Assembly: GCF_002161805.1 (NCBI RefSeq)
Contig: NZ_NFIP01000006.1
Location: 62,001 to 126,000 of the forward strand
Origin: Collinsella sp. An307
GTDB taxonomy: Bacteria; Actinomycetota; Coriobacteriia; Coriobacteriales; Coriobacteriaceae
Reading direction: 5' to 3'
DNA length: 64,000 bases
In this document: piece by piece, positions 17,151-26,291 of the stretch
How the letters are laid out: every line of letters starts with the position of its first letter
How positions within the stretch are numbered: the stretch's first letter is position 1
The notes under the pieces: generated by a model
Databases searched by the model: none
Seen by the model: the letters and a program-made list of their open reading frames with translations, nothing else
What the model was told of the DNA's origin: nothing
Position numbers and translations under genes: made by a program

Positions 17151-18074
17151 TTACACCTCGCGGAGGCTCACGACTTCAGCCGAGAATGTCTTGGTTTCGC
17201 CGGTGCCGAGCTTCACTTCGGCGCGACCCCACGCGTCGATGCCCGTGAAGTAGCCAACGGCAAGGGTGTTGCCGTTCTGCGCGACCACGCTAACAGGCTT
17301 GCCCAGCATAGGCAGGTTGTCGACATAGGACGAAAGGATAGGAGCTATGGGGCCGGCGGCGCCGAGACCGGCGGCGATGGCGCGCTGCCAACGGGCAACA
17401 CGCGCGAGCACTGCCTCGCGGACCGCCTTAGCGAGGTCTTCGCACGTGGGGAGGGCCCTGCCTTCGGGAAGCGCCTCGGCGAGCGAGATGGGATCGAGAC
17501 GCGGCACGTTGTTGGCGCCCGTCGCCTCCGCCTGCTGCCGGCGCACCGATGCGACTGCGTCGATTGCCGCCTGGACCTCGGGCGATGCCGGAGGAGCGTC
17601 TACCGGAGAGATGATGTTTACACCAATGCCCGCAACGGCAAAGGCGCCCATATCTGAGGAGCGGGCCTCGACGAGGATGCCCACGAGCTTGCGATTGAAC
17701 TGGGAGCTGTGTGGGGTGGGGATCTCTCTCGGGACCGAAACGATGTCGTTGGGCCACTTCACGCCCACGCGCCCCTGGAGTCCCAACCCCTCGAGTGCAT
17801 CGAGCACGCCCAGGCTCGTCACGGCAGGAAGGCCCATAAGCATCTGCATGGGGACCTGCGGGCGCAACACAATGGAGAGGTAGAGGCTGCCATTGGGCGA
17901 GGTCCACGAGTGCCCGCGGCGACCGCGGCCTGCCGTCTGGACCGATGCGCGCACCGCCCAGCCGTGCTCGGCGCCCGCGCGGCCAGCATCAACGGCGATG
18001 TCGTTGGTCGAGGGGACGGTATCGAGAGCAAGCATCGTCGAGCTCGAAAGATCGACGGAAGTCAGGTCGGTCAT
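17151..18074 (-). CDS. birA: Biotin--[acetyl-CoA-carboxylase] ligase
   Basis: A 307-aa monofunctional biotin protein ligase without the N-terminal DNA-binding domain of E. coli BirA. It shows STNDIAVDAG, QTAGRGRRGHSW (biotinyl-AMP binding loop, ~residue 47), KWPNDIV and GILVEAR, and a C-terminal SH3-like part (YFTGIDAWGRAEVKLG). It joins biotin to the carboxylase carrier protein. There is a ~45-residue insert (about 175-220) before the last helix. ATG 18074 has GAGGTG upstream. Confidence 0.92.
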   Translation of the reverse strand: MTDLTSVDLSSSTMLALDTVPSTNDIAVDAGRAGAEHGWAVRASVQTAGRGRRGHSWTSPNGSLYLSIVLRPQVPMQMLMGLPAVTSLGVLDALEGLGLQGRVGVKWPNDIVSVPREIPTPHSSQFNRKLVGILVEARSSDMGAFAVAGIGVNIISPVDAPPASPEVQAAIDAVASVRRQQAEATGANNVPRLDPISLAEALPEGRALPTCEDLAKAVREAVLARVARWQRAIAAGLGAAGPIAPILSSYVDNLPMLGKPVSVVAQNGNTLAVGYFTGIDAWGRAEVKLGTGETKTFSAEVVSLREV

Positions 18075-18287
18075 AGGACACCTCGTTTCGCGCGCAAGGG
18101 CGACGCGCCGGCGGCACGTTCACACGTATGGTTATGAATACCGCTTTGACGCGCGCGGTACTGCCGCCAGCGGGGATTCGTCGGCAAACGGCCCGCAGAA
18201 ATCGGTCTGCGACGGCAACGACGCGCTCTCGTTTCTGGAATGACGGGCCTTCCCGGACGGGCGGCCGAGATCGTCACAAGTTCCGCA

Positions 18288-18314
18288 CGCAAAGAAGGCC
18301 CCGGTGGGGCCTTC
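18288..18314 (-). terminator. Terminator after folKP
   Basis: Perfect 9-bp stem GAAGGCCCC / GGGGCCTTC (18294-18302 and 18306-18314) with a 3-nt loop. Read on the minus strand it is followed by TTTG. It lies 57 bp past the folKP stop. Confidence 0.7.
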
Positions 18315-18370
18315 GGCTTGCGCAGGACTGTTCGAAGCGGCGACCTCGGCCGCTCGTCCGGAAGAGTGAC

Positions 18371-20170
18371 CTACAGCACGCCGAGTTCGCGCACGACGTG
18401 GCCGACGCGCTCCTCGGGGTCCTTCACCTCAATACCCTCGTAGCGGAAGAAGCGGGCCGGGTCGTGCACCAGGTCCTCGAGCGGCACGAGCACAAAGTCG
18501 CGTTCGCCGAGGCGCGGGTGCGGCAGGCGCAGCTTGTCGCCGCCGTGAACCTCGCCCTCCATCCAGAGCAGGTCGCAGTCAATCACGCGCGGACCGTTGG
18601 CGCGTGCGCTCGGGGTGCGGTTGCGGCCGAGGCGGTTCTCGATAGCCATAAGCTCATCAAGCAGCACCAGCGGCGAGAGCTCGGTGCGAATCTCCACCAC
18701 CGCGTTGGCAAAGGGGTCCTGGCGCTTCACATAGGCAGGTTCGCTCTCGTAGATGTGCGAAGAGTTGAACACGCAGGTGAGTGGAATCTCGGAGATGAGG
18801 TCGCGCGCGGCACGGATGTTGTCGAGGCGGCGCCCCATGTTGGAGCCGAGCGCCACAAACGCGCGGCGCGGCTGCGGATGGGCAACCGCCCAGTACCCGC
18901 GCAAGAACTGCGCGCAACCGGCGACGTCGTGCACACGCACGATATTGGCGCCGTTTTCGATTGCGCCGAGGCACATGCCAAAGGTCGCGGCATCGCGCGC
19001 GGCGGGGTCCTCGACGCCCGCCACCGCGCCGACCACACGCTTGCGCGACACCGCGCACATGAGCGGGTAGCCGAGCGTGACCATCTTGGCCGTCTCGCGC
19101 TGGATCACGATATCCTCGTTGGCGGACTTGCCAAAGCCCGCGCCCGGGTCGACGCAGATGCGCTCGCGCGCCACGCCCGCCTGCACGAGCGAGCGCGCCT
19201 GATCAGACAGAAATCCCATGACGCGGCGCATGATGGGCGCCGAGTCCGGCAGCGTGAAGCGGCTCTGGCGCACCCGATCGGCGGCCGAGGTACCGCGGCG
19301 CTCGGCCGCACGCGCCATGATGGCGGCGAGCTCGTCGCTCGTGGGAACGGTATCGCCCGTAGCGGCACGCGTGCGGTCGCGGGGGTCCTCCGCGCCGGGG
19401 ACCTTCTCGGTGGAGACGGCCGTATCTGCAGCAGTAGCCGCTGCAACCGTGCGCACCGCCTCGTCAACGACCTCGTCGGCCGCGGGCGCAGAGCCCGCCG
19501 CAGAGCCGTTGGGCACGTCACCAAAGGGGAGCCGCTGCTGCACGGCGCCGCCCTTCAGGCGCGGCTCGCTAAGCGCCTTGCCACCACGCGGACGGCCCAG
19601 GCGCCCCACGGGCGCGGGCTTGCCCTCCGCCTCGGCGCGGGCGCGCTCGGCTTCGCGCTCCGCCATGTAGGCAGCAGCCGAGGTGTCGAGCGTGACGGCG
19701 GTGTGCGGGGCGCGTTCGGGCTCGGTGAGTTCGCCGGCGTGCATGACCACCACGCCGCAGGTGTTGTTGGCAACAAACTCGACCATCTTGGGGTCGGTGA
19801 ACCCCGTGACATCGTTCACAATGGAGGCGCCCATACGCACGGCAGCCTTGGCGACCTCCACATGGCGCGTGTCGATGGACACGATCGCGCCCTTGGCCAC
19901 GAGCGCGCGGACCACGGGCAGCACGCGGCGCGCCTCCTCGTCGGCGGTTACCGGCGTGAAGCCAGGGCGCGTTGACTCGCCGCCCACGTCGATGATGTCG
20001 GCACCCTCGTCGAGCATCGCGAGCCCGCGAGCAATGGCGGCGTCCTGGTCAAAGTTCTCGCCCCCGTCGCTAAACGAGTCGGGCGTGACGTTCAAGATGC
20101 CCATGATGCGTGGGCGATCGAACGTGAGCGTGTGCTTTCCGCAATGCCAAGTCTTGGTTTCACGAGCCAT
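18371..20170 (-). CDS. folP-folK: Dihydropteroate synthase / HPPK fusion (FolP-FolK) with large internal insert
   Basis: A 599-aa fusion of two folate enzymes in reverse pathway order. Residues ~10-148 are the first half of dihydropteroate synthase (MGILNVTPDSFSDGG, GADIIDVGGESTRPG, SIDT). Residues ~310-430 are the second half (CVDPGAGFGK, CAVSRKR, VRVHDV). Between them is a ~160-residue low-complexity insert rich in Ala, Glu and Arg. Residues ~436-599 are 6-hydroxymethyl-dihydropterin pyrophosphokinase (FVALGSNMGRRLDNI, RNGPRVIDCDLL-like ARANGPRVIDCDLL). The insert falls where the short loop carrying MH (VVMHAGE) normally continues, so the barrel is probably interrupted by a surface excursion. 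The frame is unbroken. Confidence 0.93.
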   Translation of the reverse strand: MARETKTWHCGKHTLTFDRPRIMGILNVTPDSFSDGGENFDQDAAIARGLAMLDEGADIIDVGGESTRPGFTPVTADEEARRVLPVVRALVAKGAIVSIDTRHVEVAKAAVRMGASIVNDVTGFTDPKMVEFVANNTCGVVVMHAGELTEPERAPHTAVTLDTSAAAYMAEREAERARAEAEGKPAPVGRLGRPRGGKALSEPRLKGGAVQQRLPFGDVPNGSAAGSAPAADEVVDEAVRTVAAATAADTAVSTEKVPGAEDPRDRTRAATGDTVPTSDELAAIMARAAERRGTSAADRVRQSRFTLPDSAPIMRRVMGFLSDQARSLVQAGVARERICVDPGAGFGKSANEDIVIQRETAKMVTLGYPLMCAVSRKRVVGAVAGVEDPAARDAATFGMCLGAIENGANIVRVHDVAGCAQFLRGYWAVAHPQPRRAFVALGSNMGRRLDNIRAARDLISEIPLTCVFNSSHIYESEPAYVKRQDPFANAVVEIRTELSPLVLLDELMAIENRLGRNRTPSARANGPRVIDCDLLWMEGEVHGGDKLRLPHPRLGERDFVLVPLEDLVHDPARFFRYEGIEVKDPEERVGHVVRELGVL

Positions 20171-20322
20171 GCGAATCCCTAACTCCTCGTCTCGGGCGGG
20201 TGCGTCAGACGGTTCCAGTCATCCTCCCTATTGTATCCAGTCACCGCGCGAGCGACCTCATATGCCGCGCGTCCTCAGCGAAAAGCTACGGGTAGCGCAG
20301 CGCACGGGCAGCGGGCGCGTGC

Positions 20323-20328
20323 TACAAT
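20323..20328 (+). promoter_or_regulatory. -10 element of the cobalamin operon
   Basis: TACAAT preceded by TGC (extended -10), no clear -35. Transcription would start near 20335, just ahead of the riboswitch. Confidence 0.55.
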
Positions 20329-20334
20329 CGGCGG

Positions 20335-20545
20335 TGCATCTATATATGGCCTGATGGATGGTGCGGAGACGCACGGGCGCGGTATCACCGCCGCCCAGGG
20401 GAACGGGGTGCGATACCCCGGCTGTACCAGCAACCGTGAGTCCTGTGGCCGCGAGTCCGCCTTCGCAGATCGGGCGGGGGCGCGCGGTCGAGGGGACGAG
20501 CCGGATCGCCTCTCCATCAACGGTAAGGCCCTGGAGAGAAAGGTA
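20335..20545 (+). promoter_or_regulatory. Cobalamin riboswitch
   Basis: The conserved core is readable: AGGGGAACGGGGTGCGA, then CCCCGGCTGTACCAGCAACCG and TGAGTCC (20396-20443). This fits the cobalamin-riboswitch pattern GGGAA..GGTG..A..CC..GCTG..CC.GCAAC. Downstream, CTCTCC near 20514 can pair with GGAGAG near 20532, immediately before the ribosome site AAAGG; this looks like the expression platform. It precedes the DUF4430-ECF operon, which is therefore expected to be repressed by B12. Confidence 0.85.
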
Positions 20546-20552
20546 TCCCCTA

Positions 20553-21029
20553 ATGAAAGACATCCGTATGATTGCCAAGCCGGTGCGCGCCCTTGCGGCG
20601 AGCGCGGTGCTGGTCCTCGCGCTGGCCGTGGGCGGCTGCACGCAAACCGTCGCGCCCGCTACGGGCTCCGACGCCGGCAGCGCCGCGGTCCAGGCGGGCT
20701 CTGCTGCCCAGAGTGCCGACGACGCCCAGATCACCGTCCAGGTGACGGTCGACTCCAGTGCGGCCGACGGCAGCGTGAGCTTCGACGGTACGGTCGAGCT
20801 TGCCGAGGACGCCACGGTGCTCGACGCCCTTAAGGCCACGGGTCTCACGCTCGACGTTCAGGACTCCGAGTACGGCGCCTTTGTGAATGCCATTGACGGC
20901 CTGGCTACCGGCGCCTTTGGCGATGCGAGCGGCTGGGGCTACGACATCAACGGCGAGATGGTCATGGACTCCGCCGACGTCGCGACCGTTGCCGACGGCG
21001 ACGTGGTGGCCTGGACCTACTTGGTCTAG
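20553..21029 (+). CDS. DUF4430 (transcobalamin-like) lipoprotein
   Basis: A 158-aa secreted lipoprotein. The signal peptide ends in the lipobox VGGC (cysteine near residue 29), followed by a Ser/Ala-rich spacer. A DUF4430 domain fills the C-terminal half (VLDALKATGLTLDV ... GWGYDINGEM ... VADGDVVAWTYLV). DUF4430 corresponds to the C-terminal domain of intrinsic factor/transcobalamin. With the cobalamin riboswitch upstream and ECF genes downstream (stop TAG overlaps the next GTG start), it probably captures a corrinoid at the cell surface. That role is inferred. ATG 20553 has AAAGG upstream. Confidence 0.85.
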   Translation: MKDIRMIAKPVRALAASAVLVLALAVGGCTQTVAPATGSDAGSAAVQAGSAAQSADDAQITVQVTVDSSAADGSVSFDGTVELAEDATVLDALKATGLTLDVQDSEYGAFVNAIDGLATGAFGDASGWGYDINGEMVMDSADVATVADGDVVAWTYLV

Positions 21030-21901
21030 TGCGCGCCTCGCAGCACAATCCCTTTGCCCTCAGGCATCCGGCGGTGGCGTTCACGTACCTGGTGAGCGCT
21101 GCCGCTTTTGCCATGGCGGCGGCACACCCCGTCTACGCGGCGCTCGCGCTCGCGGGCTCGGCCGCATGCGCGTGCTGCACGCGCGGGTGGCGCGCGGTCG
21201 CGCCGGGCGTGCCCGTGCTCGTCGGCGTGATAGCGGTTGTTGCCCTTGCCAACGCGCTCTTTGTGGCCGAGGGCACCACGCCCCTGTTCTACATGGGCGA
21301 GCGACCCGTCACGCTTGAGGCCCTCGGCTACGGGTTGTGCTCGGGCACCATGCTCGCTGCCGTGTTTCTGTGGTTTTCGAGCTACGCCGCCTGCATGGAC
21401 AGCGCCGCCACCGCATCGGTACTGGGACGTGTGGCGCCCACCATCGCGCTTATGGTCTCGCAGGTGATGCGCCTTGTTCCGCAGTTTGCCGCGCGCGGGC
21501 GCACCATTCTTGCCACGGAGCGCGCCGCGAGCGCCGCGGCGCCGCGCACCGCGCGCGAGCGTGCCGCCGGGAACCTGCGCGCGGCATCGGTCCTCATGGG
21601 CTGGGGGCTCGAGGACAGTCTCACCAGAAGCGACGCCATGCGCGCCCGCGGCTGGGGCTGCGGCGTGCGGCGGACCTCGTACCGGCAAGACCACCTCGGC
21701 CGCGCCGACATTGCGCTGCTGGCGATTGTGGTGGCGCTCGTGGCGGTAAACATCCCGCTCGCGGCCGTGGCGTGCGCCCAGTTCTCGTTCTACCCCACCC
21801 CGCCGCAGCTCCTTGCGTGGTGGGGGTACGTGCCCTACGCAGCCCTTATGCTCGTGGCGCCTGCGCTGTATCTGGGGGAGGTGATCCGGTGGAGAAGCTA
21901 G
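21029..21901 (+). CDS. ecfT: ECF transporter transmembrane subunit EcfT
   Basis: A 290-aa membrane protein with helices at both ends and a cytoplasmic coupling region between. The coupling region contains the Ala-Arg-Gly signature (DAMRARGWG near residue 205), which contacts the ATPases in ECF transporters. GTG 21029 overlaps the stop of the lipoprotein gene by one base; its own stop overlaps the start of the ATPase gene. Translational coupling through the operon is likely. Confidence 0.88.
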   Translation: MRASQHNPFALRHPAVAFTYLVSAAAFAMAAAHPVYAALALAGSAACACCTRGWRAVAPGVPVLVGVIAVVALANALFVAEGTTPLFYMGERPVTLEALGYGLCSGTMLAAVFLWFSSYAACMDSAATASVLGRVAPTIALMVSQVMRLVPQFAARGRTILATERAASAAAPRTARERAAGNLRAASVLMGWGLEDSLTRSDAMRARGWGCGVRRTSYRQDHLGRADIALLAIVVALVAVNIPLAAVACAQFSFYPTPPQLLAWWGYVPYAALMLVAPALYLGEVIRWRS

Positions 21902-24288
21902 ACGAGCAGACCACCCCCGCCGTCCGCATCGTGGACTACACCTTTGCCTATCCAGGCGGCGAGCCCGTTCTCGACCACGTCTCGCTCGAGGTGGCCGAAG
22001 GCGCGTTTTGCGTGGTCGTGGGCCCCACGGGCTGCGGCAAAACCACGCTTCTGCGCGCCCTCAAACCCGAGCTCGCCCGAGCGGGATCGCACGCCGACAC
22101 CATCGAGGTGCTCGGCCACACCCTCGTGCGCGATGGGCGCGTGACCGGCGAGCTCTCACCCGAGCGCTCCGCGCGCAAGATTGGCTTTGTAGCGCAGGAC
22201 CCCGCTGCGCAGATTGTGTGCGACACCGTCTGGCACGAGCTTGCCTTTGGGCTCGAGAACATCGGCACCCCCGCGCCCGAGATGCGCCGGCGCATCGCCG
22301 AGGTCGCCCACTTCTTTGGTATCGAGGCGCTCATGCACGCCGCGTGCGAGGAGCTCTCGGGCGGCCAGCAGCAGCTCGTGAACCTCGCGGCGGTGCTCGC
22401 CCTGCGCCCGCGCCTCATCGTGCTCGACGAGCCCACCGCGCAGCTCGACCCCCACGCGCGCCGCCAGTTCCTCTACCTGCTCGGACGCGTAAGGCGCGAG
22501 CTTGGCATCACGGTCATGCTCTCCACGCACGCGCCCGAGGAGACCGAGACCCTCGCCACGCAAACGCTCACCATGGGCACGCTCTCCCCTCTCGCCCGCC
22601 GTGAGGATGCCGAGCGCCTGCTCGAGCTCCGGCGCCGCACGTGCGAGCACGCCCTTGCAGCCGCCGCGACCGTTGTGACCGCGCACGACCTCCACGTCCG
22701 TTACCGGCGCGAGGACCCGTGGGTGCTCCGCGGTGTCGACCTCGCCGTCCGGCGCGGGACTATCCATCTGATCGTGGGCGGCAACGGCTGCGGCAAGTCA
22801 ACGCTTCTTGCCGCGCTTGCCGGCGTGCGTGCGCCCCAGCGGGGCAGCGTCGACAACGCGCTCGCCGGTCGCCAGGCGCTTCTTCCCCAAGATCCCAAGG
22901 CTCTCTTTGTGTGCGACACCGTTGCCGAGGAGCTGGCCGAGTGGCGCGCCCGCTGCGGCTATGCCGCAGATGAGGAGCGCACCCTCGTAGCGCGCCTCAG
23001 CCTGACCGGGCTCGAGGGTGCCTCTCCGCTCGACCTCTCCGGCGGTCAGCAGCAGAAGCTTGCCCTTGCAAAGCTCCTGCTCACCAAGCCCGAACTCCTC
23101 TTTTTGGACGAGCCTACCAAGGGCCTTGACCCCGCGAGCGCTGCCGAGTGCGCCGAGATGCTGCACGAGCTTGCCGATGCGGGCTGCACCATCGTCGGCG
23201 TGACGCACGACCTCGACTTTGCCTGCGCGGTGGCAGATGAGGTCTCGATGCTCTTTGACGGCGAGATTGCCTGCACCGAGCCCGCTCGGGCGTTTTTTGC
23301 GCACAACCTCATCTACCGTCCGCACGATGCGTCGCGCTTCTTTGGCGCGCTGCTAGAGCGGATGGACGAGGGGCGAGCAGGCGGCTCGGAGCCTACCGGT
23401 GCGGCCGCGGCTACGGGCGCAGGCGCACGCACGAACCCGGGCGCAAGCGCAGGTCCCGACACCTCCAACTGCGCCCGCCGAGCCAGTCGCACCTGCCGTA
23501 CCAGTCGCGCCGACGAGACCACGGCGGCAGCGCCCAACAACGGCCCGCACAAGACTACGCTCCACCGGGCGCGCGGCGTTGTGGAGGCCGTCGCGCTTGC
23601 CGCGGTGCCCGCTATGCTCGCCATCACCACACTTGCGGGGGTCCGCCAGACCGCAATCCTATCGTTTGCCGTGGTCATCGCCGCCCTCGGCATCTTCTTC
23701 GCAAGCTTTGAGGCCAGCGGCGCGCGCCTGCGCGAGCTTATGCCCACCGTCGTGCTCGCCGCGCTCGCCGCGGCCGGACGCATCGTCTTTGCCGCGGTAC
23801 CAAGCATGAAACCGGTGAGCGCCATCGCCATCATCGCCGGCGTCATGCTCGGCAGACGCAGTGGCTTTATGGTGGGCGCGCTCGCCGCACTCGCCTCCAA
23901 CTTCTTCTTTGGTCAGGGTCCGTGGACTCCCTGGCAGATGTACGCCTGGGGCCTTGTGGGCTGGGGCGCCGGCGCCCTCGCGCAAACGGGCGTCTTTGGC
24001 GTGCGCCCGGGCGCTTCCGCCAGCCCGTCCGCACGGCGCCGCGTGGTGGGCACCGCATGTCTTCTTGTCTACGGATTTGTCTCTTCGGTCGCGTACGGAT
24101 GGATCCTCAATGCGTGGACGGTGCTCGGCTTTTTGCACGCGCACACCACGTTTCAGGTGCTTACCGTCTACGCGGCGTCGCTTCCCTTCGACATCGCCCA
24201 CGGTGTGGCGACCGTCGGCTTTTTGCTCGCGCTCTGGACACCGTGGCAGCGCAAGCTCGCACGCGTGCTCAAATCCTACGCGGCGTAG
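21889..24288 (+). CDS. ecfA-ecfA-ecfS: ECF transporter fusion: two ATPase domains plus S-component-like membrane domain
   Basis: A 799-aa single chain. Residues ~10-240: first ABC ATPase (Walker A GPTGCGKTT at 45, LSGGQQQ at 156, LIVLDEPT at 176). Residues ~265-480: second ABC ATPase (Walker A GGNGCGKST at 297, LSGGQQQK at 383, LFLDEPT at 404). A ~75-residue Ala/Thr/Arg-rich linker follows, then about six membrane helices (565-799) containing GVMLGRRSGFMVGALAAL and FGQGPWTPWQM, the look of an ECF S component. GTG 21889 follows GGGGGAGG. ECF transporters normally use separate EcfA, EcfA' and EcfS chains; here three of the four modules are joined. The riboswitch indicates cobalamin or a precursor as substrate. 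Confidence 0.9.
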   Translation: MEKLDEQTTPAVRIVDYTFAYPGGEPVLDHVSLEVAEGAFCVVVGPTGCGKTTLLRALKPELARAGSHADTIEVLGHTLVRDGRVTGELSPERSARKIGFVAQDPAAQIVCDTVWHELAFGLENIGTPAPEMRRRIAEVAHFFGIEALMHAACEELSGGQQQLVNLAAVLALRPRLIVLDEPTAQLDPHARRQFLYLLGRVRRELGITVMLSTHAPEETETLATQTLTMGTLSPLARREDAERLLELRRRTCEHALAAAATVVTAHDLHVRYRREDPWVLRGVDLAVRRGTIHLIVGGNGCGKSTLLAALAGVRAPQRGSVDNALAGRQALLPQDPKALFVCDTVAEELAEWRARCGYAADEERTLVARLSLTGLEGASPLDLSGGQQQKLALAKLLLTKPELLFLDEPTKGLDPASAAECAEMLHELADAGCTIVGVTHDLDFACAVADEVSMLFDGEIACTEPARAFFAHNLIYRPHDASRFFGALLERMDEGRAGGSEPTGAAAATGAGARTNPGASAGPDTSNCARRASRTCRTSRADETTAAAPNNGPHKTTLHRARGVVEAVALAAVPAMLAITTLAGVRQTAILSFAVVIAALGIFFASFEASGARLRELMPTVVLAALAAAGRIVFAAVPSMKPVSAIAIIAGVMLGRRSGFMVGALAALASNFFFGQGPWTPWQMYAWGLVGWGAGALAQTGVFGVRPGASASPSARRRVVGTACLLVYGFVSSVAYGWILNAWTVLGFLHAHTTFQVLTVYAASLPFDIAHGVATVGFLLALWTPWQRKLARVLKSYAA

Positions 24289-24381
24289 GAGCGCACCGGG
24301 GCCGGCGGCGCCCTGGCTCGCCGGCAACGCCGCACCCCGCTGGCAATGCAGCGCCGCGGGCATCAACCGGCCCCTCGCCAC

Positions 24382-25134
24382 CTAAAAGTCAAACGCCTCG
24401 GCAATGTCGCAGCTAATCAGCATATCCGCCAAAGAATCCTGCGGCGTGGGGTCGCGGTTCACAATCACCAGCGTATCGCCGCCAAAGTAGCGGATAAGCC
24501 CCGCCGCAGGGTAGACCACAAGCGACGTTCCGCCCACCACAAGCAAATCGGCCGACGCAATGGCGGCAAGCGCGCCCTCGACTACCCGGTCATCAAGCGC
24601 CTCGCCGTAGAGCACCACGTCCGGCTTGATGGGCCCGCCGCACACGGGGCAAACGGGTATGTGGCGCGGATCCTCGCGCCCGTCCTCGAGCACCCACGCG
24701 GCGTCTTGAACAGCTCCGCAACGTGCGCAGATATTGCGATGCACCGAGCCGTGAAGCTCCCACACCTGTTTGCTTCCCGCCGCCTGATGCAGGCCGTCGA
24801 TGTTTTGCGTCACCACCGCGCTGAGCACGCCCGCGCGCTCGAGCTCGGCCAGCTTGGTATGGCAGCGGTTGGGACGAGCGCCCAGGGCAATCATCTTCTG
24901 CCGATAGAACGCAAAGAACTCGCCGGTATGCGTCTCGTAAAACTCATGGCTGAGCATGGTCTCGGGCGGATAGGCAAACTGCTGGTGGTACAGGCCGTCC
25001 ACGCTTCTAAAGTCGGGAATGCCACTTGCGGTGGACACGCCCGCGCCGCCAAAAAAGACCGCGCGGCGATGCCCGTTAAACAGCTCGCGCAACCGCGTCT
25101 GCGCCTCGGTTGGATCCGTGATGTTTGCCCTCAT
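24382..25134 (-). CDS. cobB: Sir2-family NAD-dependent protein deacylase
   Basis: A 250-aa sirtuin. It shows FFGGAGVSTASGIPDFRS (NAD-binding loop, ~residue 28), TQNIDGLHQAAG and the catalytic His in ELHGSVH. Four zinc cysteines are present as CARC and CPVC, and GTSLVVYPAAGL closes the NAD site. It is a class typical of bacteria with an intact zinc ribbon. ATG 25134 has GAGGAGG 8 nt upstream; the frame extends further upstream without support. Divergent from the exonuclease gene, 77 bp between starts. Confidence 0.94.
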   Translation of the reverse strand: MRANITDPTEAQTRLRELFNGHRRAVFFGGAGVSTASGIPDFRSVDGLYHQQFAYPPETMLSHEFYETHTGEFFAFYRQKMIALGARPNRCHTKLAELERAGVLSAVVTQNIDGLHQAAGSKQVWELHGSVHRNICARCGAVQDAAWVLEDGREDPRHIPVCPVCGGPIKPDVVLYGEALDDRVVEGALAAIASADLLVVGGTSLVVYPAAGLIRYFGGDTLVIVNRDPTPQDSLADMLISCDIAEAFDF

Positions 25135-25211
25135 ATCGTTGCCTCCTCGCCCGAACGTGCCCGCTATCGGATACGATAACGCGCGAGACCCTTCGACTTC
25201 AGGAGTTTCTG

Positions 25212-26054
25212 ATGACCAAAACGTATTCATTCGCTTCGTGGAACGTCAACGGCCTGCGCGCCGTCCTCAAAAAGGAGCCGAGTTTTACTGACATTGCGCG
25301 CGAGCTCGATGCCGATGTCCTCGCCATCCAGGAGACCAAGCTGCAAGAGGGTCAGGTCGCGCTCGACCTGCCGGGATACACGCAGACCTGGAGCTATGCC
25401 GAGCGCAAGGGGTACTCGGGCACGGCGGTCTTTAGCCGCGAGGAGCCGCTCTCGGTGCGGCGCGCCGACGAGCTGCTCGCGCCGGCGGTGCTTGACGCCG
25501 CGGGCATTGCAGAGACGAGCGACGCGGCCGAGCTTCTTGCCGAGGCCGTGCGCGAGGGGCGCGTCTGCGCGCTTGAGTTTGACCGCTTTTGGTTTGTGGA
25601 CGTCTACACCCCCAACGCCAAGGACGGCCTCGCGCGCATCGACGGGCGCATGGTGTGGGACGACGCCTACCGCGCCTTTTTGCGCGCGCTTGAGACCGAG
25701 ACGGGAAAACCCGTTGTCACCTGCGGCGACTTTAACGTGGCGCACGAGGAGATCGACCTCAAGAACCCTAAGTCCAACCGCGGCAACGCCGGCTTTTCCG
25801 ACGAGGAACGCGGCAAGTTTGGAGAGCTTCTGGACGCCGGCTTTACCGATACCTTCCGCTACCTCCACCCCGACGAGGTGGGCGCCTACAGCTGGTGGAG
25901 CTATCGCTTCAACGCTCGCAAGAACAACGCGGGCTGGCGCATCGACTACTTCCTCGTGAGCGACGCGATACGCGAGCAGGTGCGTGCGGCGGGCATCCGC
26001 AACGACATCTTTGGGTCCGATCACTGCCCGGTCACGCTCGAGATCGAACTGTAG
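25212..26054 (+). CDS. xth: Exodeoxyribonuclease III (AP endonuclease family)
   Basis: A 280-aa metal-dependent AP endonuclease of the EEP fold, ExoA/Xth type, acting in base excision repair. Motifs in order: SWNVNGLRA (metal), AIQETKLQ (catalytic Glu), VDVYTPN, CGDFNVAHEEIDL, and the terminal GSDHCPV. A ~25-residue insertion near residue 95 (ELLAPAVLDAAG...) makes it slightly longer than the usual ~255-265 aa. ATG 25212 has AGGAG 7 nt upstream. Confidence 0.95.
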   Translation: MTKTYSFASWNVNGLRAVLKKEPSFTDIARELDADVLAIQETKLQEGQVALDLPGYTQTWSYAERKGYSGTAVFSREEPLSVRRADELLAPAVLDAAGIAETSDAAELLAEAVREGRVCALEFDRFWFVDVYTPNAKDGLARIDGRMVWDDAYRAFLRALETETGKPVVTCGDFNVAHEEIDLKNPKSNRGNAGFSDEERGKFGELLDAGFTDTFRYLHPDEVGAYSWWSYRFNARKNNAGWRIDYFLVSDAIREQVRAAGIRNDIFGSDHCPVTLEIEL

Positions 26055-26291
26055 CACGCAGGCGCGGCGGCTCCGATTGGCGGTGCGGCCCCGATTGGAA
26101 GCACGGCGCCGCCTCCGCGTCCGCCGCTGCCCCGCCCCTGCCGCCGCAGCGCCGCCCTCGGCAACCACTCCAGCCGTGGCCCGTTCGTGGACAACCTGCG
26201 TGCGGGCTCCAACCACGGCTGGCTGCGGTATCATCAGATAAGTTGGCTTTGCGCCGACCCATCTGCACGCGCAGCATTCCGGGGAGCCTAC

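Noticed and set aside
18128-19975. Long plus-strand open frame of about 615 codons antisense to folKP.
   Set aside because: A shadow frame caused by high GC; composition is Arg/His/Ala-biased with no motifs, while the minus strand encodes intact FolP-FolK.
21337-21888. Upstream extension of the ECF fusion protein frame (open from 21337).
   Set aside because: It overlaps ecfT in another frame; a GTG with a strong ribosome site at 21889 marks the real start.
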